DNA of 64,000 bases from Hanleya hanleyi (Eukaryota > Mollusca > Polyplacophora > Lepidopleurida > Hanleyidae), in the NCBI GenBank assembly GCA_036873755.1, contig JAVTVY010025405.1, forward strand, positions 1-64,000, written 5' to 3'. Positions 1 through 7,900 of this stretch are shown here, one piece after another. Each line of letters starts with the position of its first letter. The stretch's first letter is position 1. The position numbers were made by a program, and so were the translations under genes. The notes below the pieces were generated by a model. That model was given only the letters and a program-made list of their open reading frames with translations. It did no database searches and was not told the DNA's origin.

Positions 1-1478
1 TAGCATCTGTGACGTCATTGGTGACGTCATTAGTACAAGTTGTAGCGAAAGTGGGCATTTTTAGCAGTGAAGGATGTTATTTGGTGTAGAGATGGACCAT
101 CCGCTGTCCAAATGAACCGTGTGAGGTGTCATCTTGTAGCAACGCCCACCAACACCATTCTTAATGCTTCAACGCCCTGGTGAAATAGCTCAGAAGCTCT
201 GATATTCCATGGAATTGTCACTAATTCTTCGAAATGCTGTGATGCCCGTCAACGCCCGTCGTTACACCCTAACACTCTAACATAACGCCATGATATAGAC
301 CAGAGAGAGAACAACAACAGCAACAACAACAAGGATGACACATGAGAGAACAACAACAACAAGAAGTTTTTTCATATAGTTTATTCTCCTCAATGTTACA
401 TCATACCCACGCTGGGGGAGCCGCGTTGGGTATATTTACAATTCAAGAAGATTCTTGTCCAATCAGAGGCCACCATTTGCATTTGTCATATTCGTTCCTG
501 TCCGTTAGATGTATTCTTGTCCAATCAGAAGTCTCCATTTCAGAAAGTTCCATCTTCGGCCATGTTCGCTCTGAACCGTTTATTCTAATCAGGCCACATA
601 TCCTCAGATAGTTGTTTGTGCATTCTGAGTATCTATCAGTGCATGGGTGAATACATTCATCCGATGGGAAGATTCCGTAATTTTGTCACGAAGAACGTAA
701 CATTGGTGACCCTCTCTACGACCCACTTGGTGTTGGGGCGCTGTTGATAGGCCCATTCCAAGACATCCAATTGGTCCACTTGGTCCAGCACGGGCTGTAG
801 CGACGTCCGGTTACTGATGGTCACCGGCCGGTCAAACACATAGGTATTATTGCTGGGATAAAAGTATCGGACTTGATCTGTCTCCTTATGCTGCAGTACA
901 TAACCAAACGCCAGATTTAATTTGAAGGACGTAGCTTGGTCATTGAAGATGGCTTCCACGTAGTTGCGTAGACGGGTCATGCCAGTCAGTCGGAAATTGT
1001 AGATATCTTGAATAGGGCCATGACGGTGGAAACAGTGCCGTATCATGGGCCAATGGCGCCGATAGATGTCACTCACTGGATGATCTTCGGGTAAGAGATC
1101 GCTGGGAACATCCACCGCATCTTCCAGAAAATGTTCGTTGTTGTCAGGCGTATGACTGGGAACAGTAATGCTAGGGACCAGCTGGATATCTAGGCTCTTC
1201 TGAACTGTGGGCATAGGCGGGCTCTCCGTGATCGCATCACCAGTGGCATTCGTCTCTACGGGCTCATCTTCACTAGGTCCCACCCTCCTGGGTGCCTCTT
1301 TAGTGGGAAGTTGTCGCTCATACCGTGGTGACGGACCATGAATCAAACGTTGGTGCTGTCTTAACTGACTGGGTCGTTTGAAGACTTGACCACATTCATT
1401 ACATTGTTCCTTCGCGCCCTCGTGGAGTGAGCGTTCGTGGCGCAGTAAAGCATCTTCCCGATTAAATGACCGTGCGCA
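1..1478. repeat. Left arm of a ~4-kb imperfect palindrome
   Basis: This segment is repeated in reverse complement at 2534-4036. The inner boundary is sharp: the 8 bases at 1471-1478 pair with 2534-2541, after which the sequences are unrelated. At the outer end, base 2 pairs with base 4036, so the arm may continue to the left of the window. By eye the arms match over almost all of their length, with scattered substitutions. The right arm also has about 27 extra bases near 3418-3447 that are missing at about 595. The arm contains most of a zinc-finger gene on the minus strand, a CAA-rich stretch near 310-360 and paired TGACGTCA palindromes at 10-17 and 22-29. The divergence between arms argues against a simple folded-read artefact. 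Confidence 0.93.
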
Positions 1479-1580
1479 GGTTATACAAGTATATAGTGTA
1501 CCGTTGTGGATGGAGAACTCGTGTCGTCGCAAATCTTCTGGGCGAGTAAACAGCTTCTGGCAAGTTGTGCAAGAGAACAT
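657..1580 (-). CDS. Three-finger C2H2 zinc-finger protein with a conserved C-terminal domain of unknown function
   Basis: This is the open copy of a gene shared by both palindrome arms. I start it at the Met codon 1578-1580, three residues before the first zinc ligand, giving 307 residues. The frame stays open upstream to 1757, but that part reads through a 20/21-bp minisatellite and looks non-coding. Three classical fingers use Cys4, Cys7, His20, His25; Cys32, Cys35, His48, His53; and Cys60, Cys63, His76, His81. A Pro/Ser/Thr-rich linker follows to about residue 170. The final ~130 residues form a compact domain ending shortly after TNVTFFVTKL. I vaguely associate this C-terminal block with multicopy invertebrate proteins linked to virus-like or mobile elements, but cannot name the family. 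The three fingers suggest nucleic-acid binding. Lying in a repeat arm, it is more likely an element gene than a host regulator. No intron is needed. Expression is unknown. Confidence 0.62.
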   Translation of the reverse strand: MFSCTTCQKLFTRPEDLRRHEFSIHNGTLYTCITCARSFNREDALLRHERSLHEGAKEQCNECGQVFKRPSQLRQHQRLIHGPSPRYERQLPTKEAPRRVGPSEDEPVETNATGDAITESPPMPTVQKSLDIQLVPSITVPSHTPDNNEHFLEDAVDVPSDLLPEDHPVSDIYRRHWPMIRHCFHRHGPIQDIYNFRLTGMTRLRNYVEAIFNDQATSFKLNLAFGYVLQHKETDQVRYFYPSNNTYVFDRPVTISNRTSLQPVLDQVDQLDVLEWAYQQRPNTKWVVERVTNVTFFVTKLRNLPIG

Positions 1581-2533
1581 ATCGGCTGTGGATCTGCAAA
1601 TGATGAATGCCGTAAAAATTGCCACTTTTATGCATTTTTCCGTGACATTCGTGTCTTTTCGCCAACCTCCGTGTCTCTTCGGGCACCTCCGTGTCTTTTC
1701 GGTGACGCCCGTGACTCTTCGGGCACCTCCGTGTCTCTTCGGTAACCTCCGTGACATCTTCGGTCACCTCCGTGTCTCTTCGGTGGCCTCCGTGGCATCT
1801 TCGGTAACCTCCGTGTCTCTCCGGGCACCTCCGTGACATCTTCGGTCACCTCCGTGTCTCTTCGGTCACCTCCGTAACTACCCGGCTGTTCCCGTGTAAA
1901 CCCGGATGGATCTCCGTGTCTCTTCGGTGACCTCCGTGACATCTTCGGTCACCTCCGTGTCTCTTCGGTCACCTCCGTGACATCTTTGGTCACCTCCGTG
2001 TCTCTTCGGTCACCTCCGTAACTACCCGGCTGTTCCCGTGTAAACCCCGATGCACCCGTATGGAACACACAGCTAAAGGACCCAGATAGAAGTACCCGGA
2101 TGTAGGCGCGGACGTCATTGACAAGAGCCCGGATGTACAAGAACCCGAATGTACCCGGATGTAAAAGTTCCCGGATGTAAAAGTGCCCGGATGTTTACGA
2201 ATGTTCCACCATTCCGGATTTCTATCAGGTCCATGTCCAGAAGCTCTCATGTCCTGCGTGTGAATAGTCACATTGTGTGTGTATGCATGTGTGTATGCGT
2301 CTGTGTGTGTGTGTGTGTTGGTGTGTATGCGTGTGTGTATGCGTCTGTGTGTGTGTGTATGCATGTGTATGTATGTCTCTGTGTGTATGTGCGTGCTTGC
2401 GAGCGCGTGTACGCGTGTGTGTATGCGTGTGTGTATGTGTGCGTCTGTGTATGCGTGTGTGTGCGTGTGTGTATGCACGTGTGTATGCATGTGTGTATGC
2501 GTCTGTGTGTGTGTAGGTGTGCGTGTGCGTGTG
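1479..2533. repeat. Palindrome core: 20/21-bp minisatellite, short repeats and TG-rich tract
   Basis: This is the spacer between the two arms. 1640-2040 is a minisatellite of 20- and 21-bp units built on GGTCACCTCCGTGTCTCTTC and a variant ending in GACATCTT; a longer segment including CCGTAACTACCCGGCTGTTC occurs twice, near 1870 and 2015. 2085-2200 repeats the short motif CCCGGATGTA at least five times. 2270-2533 is a (TG)n-rich tract with interspersed TATGCG and GTCTG that runs directly into the right arm. Open frames exist on both strands here, but they encode only Cys/Val or His/Thr repeats and charged TEVTEETRR-type repeats, as expected from low-complexity DNA. The 5' end of the left zinc-finger gene (1479-1580) extends into this core, so the right copy lacks it. 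Confidence 0.85.
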
Positions 2534-3354
2534 TGCGCACGGTCATTTAATCGGGAAGATGCTTTACTGCGCCATGAACGCTCACTCCACGAGGGCGCGA
2601 AGGAACAATGTAATGAATGTGGTCAACTCTTCAAACGACCCAGTCAGTTAAGACAGTACCAGCGTTTGATTCATGGTCCGTCACCACGGTATGAGCGACA
2701 ACTTCCCACTAAAGAGGCACCCAGGAGGGTGGGACCTAGTGAAGATGAGCCCGTACAGACGAATGCCACTGGTGATGCGATCACGGAGAGCCCGTCTATG
2801 TCCACAGTTCAGAAGAGCCTAGATATCCGCCGGTCCCTAGCATTACTGTTCCCAGTCATACGCCTGACAACAACGAACATTTTCTGGAAGATGCGGTGGA
2901 TGTTCCCAGCGATCTCTTACCCGAAGATCATCCAGTGAGTGACATCTATCGGCGCCATTGGTCCCATGATACGGCACTGTTTCCACCGTCATCGCCCTAT
3001 TCAAGATATCTACAATTTCCGACTGACTGGCCTGACCCGTCTACGCAACTACGTGGAAGCCATCTTCTATAACCAAGCTACGTCCTTCAAATTAAATCTG
3101 GCGTTTGGTTATGTACTGCAGCATAAGGAGACAGATCAAGTCCGATACTTTTATCCCAGCAATAATACCTATGTGTTTGACCGGCCGGTGACCATCAGTA
3201 ACCGGACGTCGCTACAGCCCGTGCTGGACCAAGTGGACCAATTGGATGTCTTGGAATGGGCCTATGAACAGCGCCCCAACACCAAGTGGGTCAGAGAGAG
3301 GGTCACCAATGTTACGTTCTTCGTGACCAAATTACGGAATCTTCCCATCGGGTG
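2534..3354 (+). pseudogene. Broken right-arm copy of the C2H2 zinc-finger gene
   Basis: This matches the gene at 657-1580 but lacks the N-terminus: the first finger and the first cysteine pair of finger 2 are absent, because the palindrome arm begins inside finger 2. An upstream open frame that reads into it is only the TG tract. Finger 3 has lost its first zinc-binding histidine: the codon near 2656 reads TAC (Tyr) where the left copy has CAC (His). Near 2830 a one-base loss (GATATCCGCCGG against GATATCCAGCTGG) shifts the frame, so residues after the linker continue in another frame from about 2840 to the TGA at 3352-3354. The C-terminal domain past the shift is well preserved, including TNVTFFVTKL. 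The frameshift is not in a homopolymer, so it is more likely a real mutation than a base-calling slip. Confidence 0.8.
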
Positions 3355-4036
3355 AATGTATTCACCCATGCACTGATAGATACTCAGAATGCACAAACAA
3401 CTATCTAAGGATATGTTGCCTCAACGGTATCCTGGCCTGCCCAACGATGATTAGAATAAACGGTTCAGAGCGAACATGGCCGAAGATGGAACTTTCTGAA
3501 ATGGAGACTTCTGATTGGACAAGAATACATCTAACGGACTGGAACGAATATGACAGATGCAAATGGTGGCCTCTGATTGGACAAGAATCTTCTTGAATTG
3601 TAAATATACCCAACGCGGCTCCCCCAGCGTGGGTATGATGTAACATTGGGGAAAATAAACTATATGAAAAAACTTCTTGTTGTTGTTCTCTCATGTGTCA
3701 TCCTTGCTGTTGTTGCTGTTGTTGTTCTCTCTCTGGTCTATATCATGGCGTTATGTTAGAGTGTTAAGGTGTAACGACGGGCGTTGACGGGCATCACCGC
3801 ATTTCGAAGAATTAGTGACAATTCCATGGAATATCAGAGCTTCTGAGCTATTTCACCAGGGCGTTGAAGCATTAAGAATGGCGTTGGTGGGCGTTGCTAC
3901 AAGATGACACCTCACACGACGCATTCGCACCGCAGATGGTTCATCTCTACACCAAATAACATCCTTCACTGCTAAAAAAATGCCCACTTTCGCTACTACT
4001 CGTACTGATGACGTCACCAATGACGTCACAGATGCT
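2534..4036. repeat. Right arm of the ~4-kb palindrome
   Basis: This is the reverse complement of 1-1478, starting at 2534 and ending with the base that pairs with position 2. It carries a degraded zinc-finger gene copy on the plus strand, a TTG-rich stretch at about 3675-3735 mirroring the CAA run on the left, and the TGACGTCA pair at 4009-4016 and 4021-4028. Outward of 4036 the sequence continues as diverged copies of the arm's own outer ~200 bp, so the terminus is a tandem series, not a clean end. Confidence 0.93.
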
Positions 4037-4690
4037 GTGGATATCCCTCAAATCGGGGTCTATACCCCGAGAGCTACAACATGACACCCCACACGACGCA
4101 TTCGGACTGAGGATGGAGCATCTCTACCCCAAATACCTTCCTTCACTGCCCCAAAATGCACACTTTCGCTACTACTCGTACTGATGACGTCACAGATGAC
4201 GTCACAGATGACGTCGATGACGTCACAGATGAAGCGAACATCCCTAAAATGGAGATGTACACCCCGAGAGCTACAAAATGACACCTCCCAAGACGCATTC
4301 GGAGCAAGGATGGGCCATCTCGACACCAAATACCTTCCTGCAGTGCCCCAAAATGGCCACTTTACTTACTACAACCAGCTGCGCATGCGCACATTGACGC
4401 GACTTGCATTTTTAAAACACGCCATTCTGAGTCTACCCCACACAAGATTCACTTTGACACCTTCCACGACCCATTCGGACCCATAGCGGTCCATCTCTAC
4501 CCCAAACACACACCCACATACCCCCAAAATGCCTACTTTCTATACTACGGGCCAGACTGCGCATGCGCAGAATATTGAAAACGGACGAACTATTAGTCCA
4601 GTCGGATGCTCCTCCACGAGAGCTTCAAAATAAGACCTCATACGACACCACAGGATCATTAGGGGCTCACCTAGACCCCAAAACGTCCAC
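3895..4690. repeat. Degenerate tandem repeats of ~200 bp derived from the palindrome terminus
   Basis: Successive diverged copies of the arm's outer segment lie at about 3895-4036, 4064-4230, 4265-4400, 4440-4580 and 4605-4690. Each has the same order of landmarks: a 'gagctacaa' start, 'atgacacc', a 'cgacgcattcgg' block, 'catctctaccccaaata', 'ccccaaaatg' and 'tttcgctactac'. Related single copies occur at about 5800-5870 and, inverted, at 7620-7790. No coding sequence is apparent. The copy at 4064-4230 ends in a cluster of TGACGTCA palindromes. Confidence 0.8.
4185..4225. promoter_or_regulatory. Cluster of CRE-like TGACGTCA palindromes
   Basis: Perfect TGACGTCA octamers lie at 4185-4192, 4197-4204 and 4218-4225, with a one-mismatch copy at 4209-4216, spaced 9 to 12 bp apart. 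Equivalent pairs with 12-bp spacing occur at 10-17/22-29 and 4009-4016/4021-4028. TGACGTCA is the consensus CREB/ATF site. Whether these sites bind anything is inference; they could simply be a short tandem repeat of 12 bp. They lie at the outer ends of the arms, some 600 bp or more beyond the 3' ends of the zinc-finger genes. Confidence 0.4.
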
Positions 4691-5235
4691 CCCGTATGGG
4701 CCTATACCCCATAGCCATGCAGTATAGGCCTATGGGCTTACCCAGGCCTCGGTGAACTTTTTTCAAAAATTTCACCGTTTCGCTTCGAAACCCTTCCCAT
4801 CGTGTTCTAAATGACGAGACGTGAAAAACAAGACCAAACAACCCATATCACAATGAACGTGTGTGAATTTTCCAGGTTGGACCTATACCCCCCATAGCCA
4901 GCCTATAGGCCTATATACAGACCTCGGTGACTTTTTCCAAAAATTTCACCTCTTCGCTCCGGGATCCCTCCCATTGTGTTTTTCTCGGCGAGACGGGAAA
5001 AACGAGACCCCACAACCCATAGTAAAGCCCACAAAAAGAATTGACCACCCCTCCCCCCATATAGCCAGTATGAGCCTATATACAGACCTCGGTGACTTTT
5101 CCCCAAAATTTCACCGATTCGCTCCGGGGCCCTTCCCATTGTCATTTTCTTGGCGAGACGAGAAAAACTAGACCCCACAAGCCATAGTAAAGCCCAGGAA
5201 AGAAATTGACCATCCCCATACCCCATACAGGCATT
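4691..5235. repeat. Three tandem copies of a ~175-bp repeat
   Basis: Three diverged copies start near 4700, 4870 and 5050. Shared landmarks are CCCCATAGCCA, 'tataggcctat', CAGACCTCGGTGACTTTT, 'aaaatttcaccg', 'ttcgctccgggg', 'cccattgtg' and 'gcgagacg'. Short frames of about 100 codons exist on both strands but merely follow the repeats. No gene is seen. Confidence 0.85.
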
Positions 5236-5795
5236 TTCCCTTATATTGTATAATACAGACCCCTATTGTAGGGGTAAAGTCCGAGTTCCGCTTTTTATAT
5301 TTTCGGAAAACAATCCCAATTTTACATGTACCCACCCTATTGACTTGATAGGCAGGTCCCAATAAGCCCGGCGACCGATATTAGCCCTTTTGGCTAGGGT
5401 TGATAGGGGTTTTGCCCTATTTTAGGGGTAAAGTCCGTGTTCCGCTTTTTATAGTTTCGGGAAAAATCCTAATTTTACATGCACCCACCCCATTAACTTG
5501 ATAGGCAGGCCCCGATAAGCCCGGGGCCCGATATTAGCCCTTTTGGCTAGGGTTGATAGGTGTTTTCCCCTATTTTAGGGGTAAAGTCCGTATTCCGCTT
5601 TTTATAGTTTTGGAAAAAATCCTAATTTTACATGCACCCACCCCATTGACTTGATAGGCAGGTCCCAATAAGCCCGGGGACCGATATTAGCCCTTTTGGC
5701 TAGGGTGGATAGGGGGTTTCCCCTATTTTAGGTGTAAAGTCCGTGTTCCGCTTTTTATAGTTTCGGGAAAAATCCTAATTTTACATGCACCCACC
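5236..5795. repeat. Three and a half tandem copies of a ~157-bp repeat
   Basis: Copies begin near 5264, 5421, 5578 and 5733; the last is partial. Each contains AGGGGTAAAGTCCG, 'ttccgctttttata', 'cccaattttacatg' or 'cctaattttacatg', 'acccacccc', 'ttgacttgataggcagg', 'cccgataagccc' and 'gatattagcccttttggc'. Copies 2-4 are very similar to each other, so this array is younger than the 175-bp array beside it. No coding potential is evident. Confidence 0.9.
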
Positions 5796-6107
5796 CATGA
5801 CTGGATGCCCCTTCACGAATGCTTCACTTTGATACCTCACTCGACCCAATCGGACCATGCAGCGTATTTGAAGTCTAGGGACTACTTTTTCTCCGCGGAA
5901 GCTTTTTCCCGTGACCGCATCAGCGCCAGACCGCATCACCGCGGAAGAATACATGCCCATGACCGCCACGTGCCCGCCACCTGCCGCCACAGAGGTCAAA
6001 GGCGTGCATGAGCGCTTCCTATACTTTAACCTGGGTTCCCCCGTAAATTTTACCCGGGGGAACAAATATGTAGGTCAACCTGGCTTTAAATGCCGTGACT
6101 ACTACTG
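5796..6107. other. Unassigned spacer with one hairpin
   Basis: This begins with a fragment of the ~200-bp repeat (about 5800-5870). The rest matches nothing I recognise. A hairpin with a perfect 9-bp stem (6035-6043 with 6055-6063) and an 11-base loop lies near the right end. Short open frames (65-94 codons) show no family features. Confidence 0.5.
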
Positions 6108-6435
6108 ACACCGGCGAATGTAATGGGGACCTAGGGTCACAACGATAGACTGATGGAAGTAAAGGGGGTGTCTGGTCACAGCGAGACACCGGTTAATGTG
6201 AAGTGGATCTGTGGTCAGAACAAAACTTTGGTGAATGTAAAGCGGATGTGTGATCACAGAAAGATACTGGTGAATGTAAAGCGGATGTGTGATCACAGAA
6301 AAATACTGGTGAATGTAAAGCGGATGTGTGGTCACCGAAAGATACTGGTGAATGTAAAGCGGATGTGTGATCACAGAAAGATACTGATGAATGTAAAGCG
6401 GGTGTGTGATCACAGCAAGACACCAGTTCATATTG
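6108..6435. repeat. Short array of a 39-bp minisatellite (about 8 units)
   Basis: Units of 39 bp consist of GATACTGGTGAATGTAAAGC followed by GGATGTGTGATCACAGAAA. The central units are near identical and the flanking ones diverged. The unit is related to the 39-bp unit at 10205-11763 (compare GATCACAGCGAGACACCGGT with the same block there). Because 39 is a multiple of three, a frame stays open on the minus strand with a 13-residue period; I treat this as a by-product of the repeat. Confidence 0.9.
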
Positions 6436-6439
6436 TAAA

Positions 6440-6622
6440 CGGGGGATTTGATTTAATGTCACACTCAAGGTTATTTTACTCATGTGGTGATAGCCAGTCT
6501 GAATGGTGGAGAAATCCGGAGTACACGGAGAGAACCACCGCCCGTCGACAAGTAACTGGCGAACGTACCAGTGGGGCTCGAACCCCCGCTGAGTCAGTGG
6601 TGTGAGGCGCAACGCCCTAATT
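6440..6622 (-). mobile_element. tRNA-derived SINE (minus strand)
   Basis: Read on the minus strand, a tRNA-like head comes first, with an excellent pol III B box (GGTTCGAGCCC, 6574-6584) and a plausible D-arm/A-box region near 6606-6620. Next comes a body containing the TGGTTCTCTCCGTGTACTCC type block (about 6505-6540), which I recognise from many invertebrate and fish tRNA SINEs. It ends with 'aaccttgagtgtgacatt', resembling a conserved SINE tail. The anticodon loop does not fold convincingly, so this is not a functional tRNA gene. I could not identify target-site duplications. Confidence 0.6.
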
Positions 6623-6690
6623 AGTCAGGTGGCTTAGCGAAATTACCGTTACAAGGCGATTAAAAGCACCAAATTTGGCAAGTAGCTCCC
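6622..6690 (+). repeat. ~70-bp repeat, inverted partner at 10135-10206
   Basis: The segment starting TTAGTCAGGTGGCTTAG and continuing through 'attaccgttaca' and 'ataaaagc' to 'ttggc' recurs in reverse complement at 10135-10206. The partner has about 11 extra bases after GGCTTAG. Together they bracket 3.5 kb as inverted repeats. They could be the termini of a non-autonomous element or two independent insertions of one short repeat. Confidence 0.65.
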
Positions 6691-7334
6691 TTTGTGTTCA
6701 TTATTAAATTTTAGCCTAGGAGCCCTTCTGAATTTTTCGGGATTTCTAAAATCCAAGATGGCCGACATATATGATAAAATCTTGGGTTATAGGAGACACG
6801 AGAAGGCCCCATATTTCAAAAGTAAAGGTTCTCGGGCCATTTAACCTGGTTTTGGACATGCATAGCAATGCTTCCAATACACTACTATAAACTGCATTCA
6901 CTTTTTTCCGCTGAAGGTCGAATATCGAGATATTGAAGTAGTATATAAAGGTGAACTTCCCGTGCATTGAGGCTGAGGCTGATGACGTCATGTGGAGCTT
7001 ACGTCATTTGCGGATCAAAGGTCACTTTCGGGTCATAGGTCACTTCCGTTGCGAGGTCAAGTTCGGATCAAAGACCACTTCCGGCGGTGATACGGTCACT
7101 TTCGGCACCGGTTGATAAGTCCCCAGTTAATGTGAATTGGCTTTCCAGTCACGTCAATGTTAATGGAGCAGTCACTTGACCTGAATTACTGGGAATCTTT
7201 GGGAATGACCGGAGGGCTATTGATCTTAGAGGTCAATCCTATCTTGCCCCGTCAATGTTCTAGCCATATATGCAGCGAGAGAAGGGAAGTCCCCATACAT
7301 AGCAATACACGCAACGAGAGAAGGGGAATCCCCA
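6691..7334. other. Unassigned sequence with short GGTCACTT repeats
   Basis: 7005-7110 repeats the motif GGTCACTTCCG/GGTCACTTTCGG several times with spacers. At 7265-7335 a block of about 50 bp containing 'cgagagaagggaagtcccc' is duplicated in tandem. One TGACGTCA site lies at 6983-6990. I see no gene. The opening 'aatccaagatggccgac' resembles the flank motif of the 186-bp satellite to the right. Confidence 0.45.
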
Positions 7335-7405
7335 TGACCCTGGTGGGAGTAGAACCAGCAATGCTGGAACCAAAGGTTAGCACTTTATCCAATTGGCCGC
7401 GAGTC
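7335..7405 (-). repeat. tRNA-like fragment (SINE head or tRNA pseudogene)
   Basis: On the minus strand the order is GGCCAATTGGATAAAGTGCT (A-box/D-arm-like, 7379-7398) followed 22 bases later by GGTTCTACTCCC (B-box-like, 7345-7356). The spacing and sequence fit a tRNA-derived pol III promoter. The arms do not pair well enough for a functional tRNA, and the B box departs from GGTTCGANTCC. Confidence 0.5.
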
Positions 7406-7900
7406 AGTACATAATAGGAAAGGTTGAAAATAGCCTGATACATCTCGAGTACTAGAGGGCGGGTCCCCGACATATGCTTCTATGTCCAGCCTAATAGGCC
7501 CATTGGGAACACACCCATGGACATTTTTCTTTACGGTATGGAGTGTGGCATCTTATGTTTTGTCTGCCTCATGCTGTGGAGTACGATGGGGGGTGTCTCG
7601 AGGTTATTAGTTGACTTTCGCTGAAAAGTTCTGATTGCGCATGCGAGGTGCATAGGCGGATGTGGGATTGACGTTTTGGGGTCTTGGTGCACCATCCGTG
7701 GTCCCAATGGGTCGTGTGGGGTATCATGCTGAAGCACTCGTTGGTGACAGTCCGACTGGTGTGTAGTGGAAATGCCGTTCATCTGCGCAGACAGAGAATA
7801 GTAGAAAAGAGGCATTTGAATGGACGTTTAACTGTCAGTTGACCTAAAATGACCAGCTATAGTGTTAAACAGTTCAGTTGTAGCAATTGTCTGCTTCGAG
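7406..7900. repeat. Region with an inverted diverged copy of the ~200-bp repeat
   Basis: 7620-7790 is the reverse complement of the repeat seen at 4440-4500: it shares 'gcgcatgcg', a 'gttttggggt' block, 'caccatccgtggtcccaatgggtcgtg' in part, and 'ggtatcatg'. This places the terminal sequence of the palindrome element at an additional, isolated site. The remaining bases show nothing I recognise. Confidence 0.55.

Noticed and set aside
1462..2140. Charged repeat protein (TEVTEETRR repeats) on the minus strand, and the N-terminal extension of the zinc-finger frame to 1757
   Set aside because: The peptide repeats arise from the 20/21-bp minisatellite and are absent from the right arm. The Met just before the first finger is a better start.
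2268..2550. Cys/Val-rich or His/Thr-rich proteins
   Set aside because: These are translations of a TG/CA tract in the palindrome core.
6541..6622. Functional tRNA gene on the minus strand
   Set aside because: The B box is good but the acceptor and anticodon stems do not form. The downstream body and tail are those of a SINE.
7335..7405. Functional tRNA gene on the minus strand
   Set aside because: Only the A- and B-box-like parts are recognisable; the stems are poor and the B box departs from consensus.
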